Shown one piece after another: positions 17,471 through 24,882 of a stretch of DNA of 64,000 bases. The stretch is from Bacillota bacterium (GTDB lineage: Bacteria; Bacillota; UBA4882; UBA8346): NCBI GenBank assembly GCA_023392595.1, contig JAEVYU010000003.1, positions 1 through 64,000 on the forward strand, written 5' to 3'. The notes below the pieces were generated by a model, which was not told where the DNA came from, ran no database searches, and saw nothing but the letters and a program-made list of their open reading frames with translations. The position numbers and the translations under genes are program-made. How positions within the stretch are numbered: position 1 is the stretch's first letter; every line of letters starts with the position of its first letter.

Positions 17471-17542
17471 ATTTCACCACGAAGAATACGAAGATTAAAG
17501 ATTTTTTCTTTTGTTTTTCTTCGTGCTCTTCGTGGTGGAAAT
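17471..17542. repeat. Long inverted repeat with CACGAAGA units, possible shared terminator
   Basis: Arms 17471-17494 and 17518-17542 match at about 22 of 25 positions (TTCACCACGAAGAATACG-type arm). CACGAAGA-like octamers recur within each arm. It sits between the convergent ends of the hydrolase pseudogene and fhs and could end transcription from both sides. Confidence 0.7.
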
Positions 17543-17625
17543 TTTATTTTTTACTCATCGATATCAATTATTCTATTTTCCAGTGCACACGCTGATTTAA
17601 ATTTAAAACCGGTAATTGTTTTCTT

Positions 17626-19299
17626 CTAAAACAGTCCCACAATCTTCCCGTCTTCGAATACATCAATACCTTCCGCCGCCGGAACTTTCGGCAAACCCGG
17701 CATGGTCAGGATACTACCGGCAATCGCCACCACAAACCCTGCGCCGGCTGATACCCGAAGTTCTCTGACGGTCAACTCCCAACCTGTAGGCGCGCCTTTG
17801 AGCGCCGGATCGTCGGAAAGAGACATCTGGGTCTTGGCAATGCAGACCGGTAATTTATCAAATCCGAGCCGGACGAAATTCTTTAGGGCCTGTTCCGCTT
17901 CTTTCGTAAATTTAACTCCGGATGCGCCATAGACTTTACGGGCTATCACGGCGATTTTTTCCTGCAAAGGAAGTTCCAATTCATAAAGCGGAGCAAAGGA
18001 ATTAGGTTCCTCCTCCAAGGCCGCCAAGACTTGTTCCACAAGTTGTTCGCCGCCGGCACCGCCCCTGGCTACAACTTCGGAAACAGCCGCCTTTACTTTT
18101 AATTTACGGCAATATTCCTGTAAGAACTGTAATTCACCGTCACTGTCGGTGGGAAACCGGTTAATCGCCACCACTACAGGAAGTCCATAATTTTCCCGCA
18201 AATTGCGAAGGTGTTGTTCCAAATTGGGCAGCCCTTTTTCCAAGGCTGATAAATTTTCCCGGTTTAAATCTTCTTTTGCCACTCCGCCATGGAATTTCAA
18301 AGCCCGTACCGAGGCTACCAAAACTGCCATCGCCGGCTTGACTTCAGCGGTTCGGCTAACGATATCGAAGAATTTCTCCGCACCCAGATCGGATGCGAAG
18401 CCCCCTTCGGTTACCACATAATCGGCCAATTTTAACGCCATTTTTGTGGCAATAATACTATTATTTCCGTGAGCAATATTGGCAAAGGGACCGCCATGGA
18501 TAAACGCCGGTTGCCCCTCCAGTGTTTGCACCAAATTAGGATTTAAAGCATCTTTCAAGAGCAAGGCCATCGACCCGACAGCCTTCAGATCCCGCGCCAA
18601 AACCGGTTCGCCTTTGGTATTATAGGCCACGACGATTTTCCCCAATCGCTCCTTCAAATCAGCCAAACCGCTCGTCAGGCAGATGATGGCCATAATTTCA
18701 GAAGCCACGGTAATATCAAAACCGCTCTCATGAATGACCCCATCTCCTTTACCACCAAGCCCAATAACGATATTACGCAGCTCCCGGTCAGAGATGTCCA
18801 TCACCCGTCTCCAGACTACCCGTTTGAGATCAATTCCCAATTCATTGCCATGAGCGATATGATTATCGACGAGTGCGGCCAATAAATTATGTGCCGTGGT
18901 TATCGCGTGGATATCCCCGGTAAAGTGCAGGTTGATTTCATCCATCGGCATAACCTGTGAGTAACCCCCACCGGTTGCTCCACCCTTAACCCCAAATACC
19001 GGGCCTAAAGAAGGTTCCCGCAAACAAAGCATCACACTCTTTCCGGCTTTACCCAACGCCTGCCCCAGTCCGATTGCGGTACAGGTTTTCCCTTCACCTG
19101 CAGGTGTGGGAGTTGTGGCCGTGACATAAATCAACTTCCCGTTTTTCTTCGCTTTTACTTCATCATAAAATTTCAAATCGACTTTTGCTTTATATTTTCC
19201 GTAAGGTTCAAGGTATTCTTCAGGAATTTTGCATGTGGCGGCGATCTTTTGAATGGGAATCATCGGTGATGCTTGAGCGATTTCGATATCCGATAACAT
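17626..19299 (-). CDS. fhs: Formate--tetrahydrofolate ligase
   Basis: ATP-dependent synthesis of 10-formyl-THF from formate, used in one-carbon metabolism and in the methyl branch of acetogens. The 557-residue length is standard. Key motifs are the P-loop region TPTPAGEGKTCTAIGLGQAL, EPSLGPVFGVKGGATGGGYSQ, NLHFTGDIHAI, and GGFASDLGAEKFFDI. The start at 19299 has GGAGG seven bases upstream; a longer frame upstream has none. No folD or acsE lies nearby, so it says little about acetogenesis. Confidence 0.97.
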   Translation of the reverse strand: MLSDIEIAQASPMIPIQKIAATCKIPEEYLEPYGKYKAKVDLKFYDEVKAKKNGKLIYVTATTPTPAGEGKTCTAIGLGQALGKAGKSVMLCLREPSLGPVFGVKGGATGGGYSQVMPMDEINLHFTGDIHAITTAHNLLAALVDNHIAHGNELGIDLKRVVWRRVMDISDRELRNIVIGLGGKGDGVIHESGFDITVASEIMAIICLTSGLADLKERLGKIVVAYNTKGEPVLARDLKAVGSMALLLKDALNPNLVQTLEGQPAFIHGGPFANIAHGNNSIIATKMALKLADYVVTEGGFASDLGAEKFFDIVSRTAEVKPAMAVLVASVRALKFHGGVAKEDLNRENLSALEKGLPNLEQHLRNLRENYGLPVVVAINRFPTDSDGELQFLQEYCRKLKVKAAVSEVVARGGAGGEQLVEQVLAALEEEPNSFAPLYELELPLQEKIAVIARKVYGASGVKFTKEAEQALKNFVRLGFDKLPVCIAKTQMSLSDDPALKGAPTGWELTVRELRVSAGAGFVVAIAGSILTMPGLPKVPAAEGIDVFEDGKIVGLF

Positions 19300-19391
19300 A
19301 AAGGTTCCTCCAAAGATTCTTAATATAATCAATTATAACAGAGTTAGCATTGCAAAAATAGTATTAGTACATGTATTATCAAAGAAAAAAA

Positions 19392-19430
19392 TAAAAAAAG
19401 ACCCCAAATAAATATCTTATAGGGGAACCT
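19392..19430 (-). terminator. Probable terminator after ptsI
   Basis: On the minus strand GGTTCCCC, an A/T-rich interval, GGGGTC and then a run of seven T residues. The stem is short but the T-run is strong, and it lies about 50 bases past the ptsI stop. Confidence 0.55.
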
Positions 19431-19480
19431 TTTCCATTATTCTTTATATTATTATGTAATATCCCGCCAACGCTTACCCG

Positions 19481-21109
19481 TCACATTTCTCTGATGACTT
19501 TTTTAAGTTCCAATACAGCCGAAGGCGTGACTGACAATTCATCGATTCCCATGTCCAAATATAATTTCGTCAATTTTTTGTCTGCTGCCGATTCACCACA
19601 AATTCCCACCCAAATTCCAGCCCTCTTCGCATTCTTCACCGTCATTTCAATCATTCGTAAAACTGCAGTATGACTAGGATCATATAATCCCGCAACGATA
19701 CCGTTCATCCGATCAACGGCCAACGTGTACTGGGTCAAATCATTCGTACCGATGCTAAAAAAATCAACCTCTTTTGCCAGTTCATCGCTGATCAGAACTG
19801 CCGCTGGCGTCTCAATCATAATACCCACCTCTATATCCGGTGCAAACGGGATCTTTTCCCTGTTCAAATCGGTTTTTACCTGTTCGATCATATTCTGGGC
19901 GGTTTTAACTTCATCTATGGAAACAATCATCGGAAACATCATCGACAACTTACCATGAACCGAGGCTCGTAATAAAGCCCTGAGCTGAGTATAAAACAAT
20001 TCTTTCCGGTCAAGGCAAATGCGAATCGCACGGTAGCCAAGAGCCGGATTTATTTCTTTCGGAAGATCCAGATAGGGTACACTTTTATCCGCTCCCAAAT
20101 CAAGAGTGCGAATAATCACCCGCTTACCCTTCATTTTTTCAAGGACATCCTTATAGGCCTGAAATTGGATTTCTTCGGTAGGGACAGAATCCCTTTCCAT
20201 ATACAAGAATTCACTGCGAAACAATCCGATTCCATCGGCATCATTTTTCAGCGCAGTTTCCGCCTCTCCCGGATGACCGATATTGGCGTTAACCTCTATT
20301 TGAACACCGCCTTTGGTAACGGCTTTCTTCCCGATTAACTGGCATAAGCTCTGGCGGTACTGCGCAAATTCTTCCCGCCTCTTCTCATACTCTCTTACCA
20401 ATACATCATCCGGTTCCAACAACACTTCTCCGGTAGATCCGTTTACTACTGCTAACATTCCTTCCTGTAATTCCCCAAAACCTTCCCCAAGGTTTACGAC
20501 AGATGGAATCCCTAGTGATCGGGCCAAGATGGCCGAATGGGATGTCCGGGAGCCATCTCTCGTTAAAATGGCCCATACATTGGATTTATCGATTTGTATC
20601 GTCTCGCTTGGCATCAAATCTATCGAAGCAATAATGAAAGGTGGATTGGCTCGACCGGACCAACTTGGGTTTTTTTTATTCAGGCAACGGATCAAACGCG
20701 TGGAAATATCGATAATGTCGTTCTTCCGGCTATGCATATATTCATCGTCCATTTGGGCGAATTTTGCGGCAAACTGTTGTTCCACTTTCCAAACTGCATA
20801 TTCCGCATTAACCTTTTGCTCACGAATCATCTTTTGAATCGCGCCGAAAAAGTCTTCATCCTCAAGCATCATAATGTGTATTTGAAAGATCAGGGAATCT
20901 TTTTCTCCAATCCGTTGTAAGGACTGCTGATAAATTCCATTCAGTTCACGAATACTGTTTTCCCTCGCCTCATCCAGACGAATTAGTTCTTTTTCTTTTT
21001 CGGCATCCATTATATGCACTTCGGTAATTTCCACAGAATTCCCATAATAAAGCATTATCTGGCCAATGGCAATGCCCTCGGAGGCGCCAATACCATAAAT
21101 CCACTTCAT
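19481..21109 (-). CDS. ptsI: PTS enzyme I
   Basis: Phosphoenolpyruvate--protein phosphotransferase, the first phosphoryl carrier of the PTS. The 542-residue protein has the swivelling domain with active-site H191 (RDGSRTSHSAIL), the PEP-binding barrel (GLFRSEFLYMERD; RTLDLGADKSVPY; VGIMIETPAAV; FFSIGTNDLTQY) and the late catalytic Cys in VGICGESAAD. It is 25-30 residues shorter than typical EI. The start at 21109 follows the HPr stop by 14 bases. It is the last gene of the PTS operon, which suggests a dedicated phosphorelay or the only copy in the genome. Confidence 0.94.
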   Translation of the reverse strand: MKWIYGIGASEGIAIGQIMLYYGNSVEITEVHIMDAEKEKELIRLDEARENSIRELNGIYQQSLQRIGEKDSLIFQIHIMMLEDEDFFGAIQKMIREQKVNAEYAVWKVEQQFAAKFAQMDDEYMHSRKNDIIDISTRLIRCLNKKNPSWSGRANPPFIIASIDLMPSETIQIDKSNVWAILTRDGSRTSHSAILARSLGIPSVVNLGEGFGELQEGMLAVVNGSTGEVLLEPDDVLVREYEKRREEFAQYRQSLCQLIGKKAVTKGGVQIEVNANIGHPGEAETALKNDADGIGLFRSEFLYMERDSVPTEEIQFQAYKDVLEKMKGKRVIIRTLDLGADKSVPYLDLPKEINPALGYRAIRICLDRKELFYTQLRALLRASVHGKLSMMFPMIVSIDEVKTAQNMIEQVKTDLNREKIPFAPDIEVGIMIETPAAVLISDELAKEVDFFSIGTNDLTQYTLAVDRMNGIVAGLYDPSHTAVLRMIEMTVKNAKRAGIWVGICGESAADKKLTKLYLDMGIDELSVTPSAVLELKKVIREM

Positions 21110-21123
21110 TTCCGTCACCCGCT

Positions 21124-21381
21124 TCAAATATTTTCCCGACAAAATGCCTCGAGTCTCAAACAATCGTTTTGCTCGTCCTCTCCTTCAATGCGGAAAGTAA
21201 TGTTTTCACTTTGCTTTACACAAAGGCCCATTACGGCAAACAAACGCTTCGCGTCGACGGTTTTATCATTCGCCACGATCTGAATATCGGAACAGCATCC
21301 CTGTGCACATTTTACCAATAACCCAGCCGGCCTTGCGTGTAAACCATCCGGATCCTTAACCACATGTTGAAATGTTTGCAT
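21124..21381 (-). CDS. ptsH: HPr-like phosphocarrier without the regulatory serine
   Basis: An 85-residue HPr. The phospho-accepting H15 is present in DGLHARPAG. The region around residue 46 reads VDAKRLFAVMGLCV: the serine that HPr kinase phosphorylates in Bacillota is replaced by Arg (AKR in place of AKS). The protein can therefore carry phosphate from EI but should not act as CcpA co-repressor. GAGGT lies six bases before the ATG. It lies between the transketolase and enzyme I genes of the same operon. Confidence 0.93.
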   Translation of the reverse strand: MQTFQHVVKDPDGLHARPAGLLVKCAQGCCSDIQIVANDKTVDAKRLFAVMGLCVKQSENITFRIEGEDEQNDCLRLEAFCRENI

Positions 21382-21440
21382 ATTGTTACCTCACTTGAAA
21401 GGCTTTACAAGAGAATAGTCCTGGCGAATATCCAATTTGT

Positions 21441-22373
21441 CTATAAAAGGGATTTTGCGCATGCTGCAACATTTTCTCCACAAATACCATATTTTTTCTT
21501 TAGGTCCGCGATAGCCCCCGATTCTGTAAAAACATCCCGCACGCCAATTTGTGCAAATTTGGCACACCCGCTTACATTCACCAAAACCTCAGCGATTGAG
21601 CCGCTTAGACCAGCCAAGACCGAATGATTCTCTACCGTAATGATGCCCTTTACTGTTTTGGCAAGCGTATGCAAAAAATTTGTATCCATCGGTTTAAAAG
21701 AAGCAACATTTATAAGCTTACATTTCAGCCCGTCCTGTTTTAATTGGCAATACCCATCATAAGCAGCCTTCATTGCACTACCCTCATAAATGATTGCCAA
21801 ATCATCCCCATCATCATAATTAACAACCATTTTGCCTATTTCCATTGATATATGCGGGGTATCCAAAGTTGGAACGGTATCGCGGGCCACACGGATGTAA
21901 AAAGGTCCATCGTGCTTTATTGCAAGCGCAATGCTATCCCGTAAATCATCAACACTTGCCGGTGTTAGAATTGTAAGGCCCGGGAGGACTCTTGTGAGAG
22001 CGAGATCCTCATTGGCATGATGGCTCGCTCCATCCGGACCGTCGTCCAGTCCAGGGTGGGTACCGATGATTTTAGTATTTAGATGTGAATAGCATGCTTG
22101 TCTGAGCTGCGTCCAGGGAGTCCCGGTTGTAAACAACGCAAAACTAACATAAAATGGAATTTTCCCCTCGATGGCGAGACCGGAAGCCACCGACATAGCG
22201 CTTGATTCTGCAATCCCCATTTCTAAAAAACGATCGGGATATTTTTCGCAAAATTCCACAGTGCTTGTTGATTTTGCCAAATCGGTATCTAAAACAAAAA
22301 TACGCGGATCATTCCCAAACTCACATAAAATCGGACCAATTTTTTCTCTCAAGCTGATTAAATTGTTAGTCAA
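21441..22373 (-). CDS. Transketolase, C-terminal subunit
   Basis: The pyrimidine-binding and C-terminal domains of a split transketolase, 310 residues. Diagnostic sequence includes FLEMGIAESSAMSVASGLA (catalytic Glu for thiamine diphosphate), THPGLDDGPDGASHHANED, and the C-terminal GIITVENHSVLAGLSGSIAE. Its start overlaps the end of the N-terminal subunit gene by eight bases, implying coupled translation of a heteromeric enzyme. Because it lies inside a PTS operon, it probably processes the phosphorylated product of the imported sugar. Confidence 0.94.
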   Translation of the reverse strand: MTNNLISLREKIGPILCEFGNDPRIFVLDTDLAKSTSTVEFCEKYPDRFLEMGIAESSAMSVASGLAIEGKIPFYVSFALFTTGTPWTQLRQACYSHLNTKIIGTHPGLDDGPDGASHHANEDLALTRVLPGLTILTPASVDDLRDSIALAIKHDGPFYIRVARDTVPTLDTPHISMEIGKMVVNYDDGDDLAIIYEGSAMKAAYDGYCQLKQDGLKCKLINVASFKPMDTNFLHTLAKTVKGIITVENHSVLAGLSGSIAEVLVNVSGCAKFAQIGVRDVFTESGAIADLKKKYGICGENVAACAKSLL

Positions 22374-23190
22374 AATGAATTCCTTCCTTCAAAGATTGAA
22401 TATCTTTCATCGCAATCCTATATTGTTCATCGGTCAATGGGGAACTGTGCCATTTGGGATTATTTTCCATAAATGAAATTCCCTTTCCCTTTACTGTATT
22501 GGCAATGATAGCAATCGGCTTGCCGGTTCCCTTTTTAGCGATCTGCAAAACATTTATGATTTCATCCATATTATGACCGTCAATTTCATATACATCCCAG
22601 TTAAATGCTTTAAATTTATCCGCTAAAGGATTAAGGTTCATGACTTCATTGACCGGACCACTGGAAGATAGCTTATTATAATCAACAACCAGTACCAAAT
22701 GGTCTAGTTTGAATTGCGGGGCTTCCATAACTCCTTCCCAGATTTGTCCCTCCTGAATTTCTCCGTCTCCTACGATAGCATAAACACGATGGTCGTCTTG
22801 GTCCGCCTGTTTGGCGATGGCAATTCCTACTGCAATGGAAAGGCCCTGACCCAACAGACCCGTTGTGGCATCCGCTTCAGAAATGTCTACAATATATGGA
22901 TGCCCTTGCAAACGCGAATTAACAGAACGGAAAGTTCCCATTTCTTCGTCTTGGATGATCCCTTTTTCATTTAAAATCGCATACTGGGCCGGAACAGCAT
23001 GTCCTTTGGAGAGTACAACACGACTACGCTGTTTTGCCGTAAGATTCACATCCATTTCATAAATAGCCGTAAGCATATCGATAATGGAAAGAGAGCCCCC
23101 CGGGTGTCCTGCTTTTGCGTTGTAAATCATTTTAATAATCCGTTCTCTGTTTTCCATTGCCAAAAGTGACAATTGCTGATTTGTTTTCAT
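22366..23190 (-). CDS. Transketolase, N-terminal subunit
   Basis: The thiamine-diphosphate-binding half of a split transketolase, 274 residues. It shows AGHPGGSLSIIDML near the N-terminus, LSKGHAVPAQYA, TTGLLGQGLSIAVGIA, and the ThDP motif GDGEIQEGQIWE followed by VVDYNKLSSSG. It pairs with the downstream overlapping subunit. It lies 90 bases after the PTS IIC gene, the interval being occupied by a 15-bp perfect hairpin. Confidence 0.94.
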   Translation of the reverse strand: MKTNQQLSLLAMENRERIIKMIYNAKAGHPGGSLSIIDMLTAIYEMDVNLTAKQRSRVVLSKGHAVPAQYAILNEKGIIQDEEMGTFRSVNSRLQGHPYIVDISEADATTGLLGQGLSIAVGIAIAKQADQDDHRVYAIVGDGEIQEGQIWEGVMEAPQFKLDHLVLVVDYNKLSSSGPVNEVMNLNPLADKFKAFNWDVYEIDGHNMDEIINVLQIAKKGTGKPIAIIANTVKGKGISFMENNPKWHSSPLTDEQYRIAMKDIQSLKEGIHFD

Positions 23191-23218
23191 AATGCCTCCA
23201 AATTTTAAAACAACTTTA

Positions 23219-23260
23219 TTTTATTGTCGCAAAAGCTTACCCGCCTTTGCGACAATAAAA
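23219..23260. repeat. Perfect 15-bp inverted repeat between PTS IIC and transketolase
   Basis: TTTTATTGTCGCAAA (23219-23233) and TTTGCGACAATAAAA (23246-23260) are exact complements around a 12-base loop. No T-run follows on the minus strand, so it is not a standard terminator. It could protect or process the operon mRNA, or bind a protein. Confidence 0.75.
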
Positions 23261-23280
23261 GCAAACAAATGTTACAGACC

Positions 23281-24567
23281 TTAATGGCCTAATCCAAATA
23301 ATTTTCCAATATTGTAGATCACTAAGCCGACAGCGTTGAAATCAGTTTCCGGAAAAGCCGTACCCGAAAGGCCGACAGATTCCATAACATGATACATAAC
23401 AGCCGGACCTACAGCTATCAGAATACCCGTTACGATACTTGAAACAATTGCGCCTTTCCATCCACCCGTTGCATTTCCAAATACAGCGGCGGTACCTCCA
23501 ATAAAAAAGTACGGAATAGCCACCGGAATAATAACGGTCATGCCAACTGCAGAAAAGAAAAACATACAGGCAAGTCCGGCAAGGTATGCACAAATAAATC
23601 CAAGCACAGTTGCTGTTGGTGCATAGGGAAATACAACCGGGCAATCCAAGGCCGGTTTGGAATTGGGAATAAATCTCTCCGAAATCCCGACAAACGCGGG
23701 GACAATTTCAGACAAAAACATTCTGACACCGGTAATAATTACGTATAACCCTCCCGTAAATAGCAAAGCCTGCATAAATGGATATACCAACCAATGGACT
23801 CCGCCGGATAATGCTTCCACACTGCTTCTTCCGGCTGCAATTGCCGCAACATAATAGAATATTCCTATGGATAACGCGACGGAAACCACATAATCTTTAA
23901 ATATTGAGAGCCATCCCGGCAATTTCAGATTTTCCGTGCTCTGTTCCGGTTTTCCAATTTTGCTTCCAATCCATCCGGATAGGGCGTAAGCAATCGTACA
24001 ATAATGGCCTATTGCGATTTCATCATTCCCCGTTACTTTCCTCATATAAGGTTGCGCCAACGCCGGGAACAAGGCCGCTCCAAATCCAAGAACTATCATA
24101 CCCGCAATAATAGTAGCCACATCACTAAAGCCCAGTGACTTAAACAAAATTGTAAGCATTGCGGCAAGAAACAGATTATGTTGACCGGTTAAAAAGATAT
24201 ACTTAAACTTCGTAAGCTTTGCAATTACAAGGTTTAATGCAAAACCGCATACCATCACTAACGCAATAACCATCGGAAACTTCGTCTGTGCCTGACCCGT
24301 TATCGCTTCTGCCAAAGGAAGAACCCCTTGTACGTGAAATCCCTTGGTAAACAAAGTCTGAAAAGATGATAGCGCACCTACCGCTGCGGAAGCGCCTATT
24401 CCAAAAATTAAAAACCCTACAATAGTCTTAACAGTACCCGTAATAATTTGAAACGATTTCTTCTTTTGCAATATTAATCCGATGCATGCCATTAAACCTA
24501 CTAAAATGGATGCTTGTGAAAGAAGGTTAAAAACAATAAAATGCAATATCGACATGATAATAGACAT
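23281..24567 (-). CDS. PTS transporter subunit IIC, UlaA-like (ascorbate family)
   Basis: A 428-residue polytopic membrane permease, with about 11-12 hydrophobic segments, resembling UlaA/SgaT: the N-terminus LSQASILVGLMACIGLILQKK, TVKTIVGFLIFGIGASA, and FLTGQHNLFLAAML are family-typical. Substrates of this IIC family include L-ascorbate, but members linked with transketolase genes may carry other sugars or polyols; there are no UlaG lactonase or UlaD/E/F genes here. GGAGG precedes the ATG. The gene lies 30 bases after the IIB gene. Confidence 0.9.
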   Translation of the reverse strand: MSIIMSILHFIVFNLLSQASILVGLMACIGLILQKKKSFQIITGTVKTIVGFLIFGIGASAAVGALSSFQTLFTKGFHVQGVLPLAEAITGQAQTKFPMVIALVMVCGFALNLVIAKLTKFKYIFLTGQHNLFLAAMLTILFKSLGFSDVATIIAGMIVLGFGAALFPALAQPYMRKVTGNDEIAIGHYCTIAYALSGWIGSKIGKPEQSTENLKLPGWLSIFKDYVVSVALSIGIFYYVAAIAAGRSSVEALSGGVHWLVYPFMQALLFTGGLYVIITGVRMFLSEIVPAFVGISERFIPNSKPALDCPVVFPYAPTATVLGFICAYLAGLACMFFFSAVGMTVIIPVAIPYFFIGGTAAVFGNATGGWKGAIVSSIVTGILIAVGPAVMYHVMESVGLSGTAFPETDFNAVGLVIYNIGKLFGLGH

Positions 24568-24597
24568 CCTTACTTCCTCCCAATTTAAAATTACTTT

Positions 24598-24882
24598 TTA
24601 ATTTTCCCCGCATTTTTCGAAAAATTTTCGTAATTCCTGTTCCATATATTTCGTATCCATAATATCTTTGATTCCGATTACATACGCCTCCTTATCTTTA
24701 AATTCATCAACTAAATCATTCATTGCAATGACAACATCGGGATGATGCATTCCAACTCCGCTCAAAACATCATGTTCCAATTCCAAAGGGAATTGGTTCT
24801 TTTCAATGACATTGTTTAGTTTGATACAAAGCATCATTGAACTGCCCATCCCCGTCCTGCAAACAACTAGCCCCTTTTTCAT
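24598..24882 (-). CDS. PTS subunit IIB, UlaB-like
   Basis: A 94-residue cytoplasmic IIB with the phosphocysteine loop at C8 (VVCRTGMGSSMM). It accepts phosphate from a IIA domain and passes it to the sugar held by the IIC protein. Its ATG overlaps the stop of the upstream regulator as ATGA, so the two are translationally coupled. No free IIA gene exists in the operon; the C-terminal domain of the regulator is the obvious candidate donor. Confidence 0.92.
   Translation of the reverse strand: MKKGLVVCRTGMGSSMMLCIKLNNVIEKNQFPLELEHDVLSGVGMHHPDVVIAMNDLVDEFKDKEAYVIGIKDIMDTKYMEQELRKFFEKCGEN

Noticed and set aside
17626..19299. Evidence for acetogenic metabolism from fhs plus pta
   Set aside because: Both genes are widespread in fermentative Bacillota and no other Wood-Ljungdahl gene is in the window.
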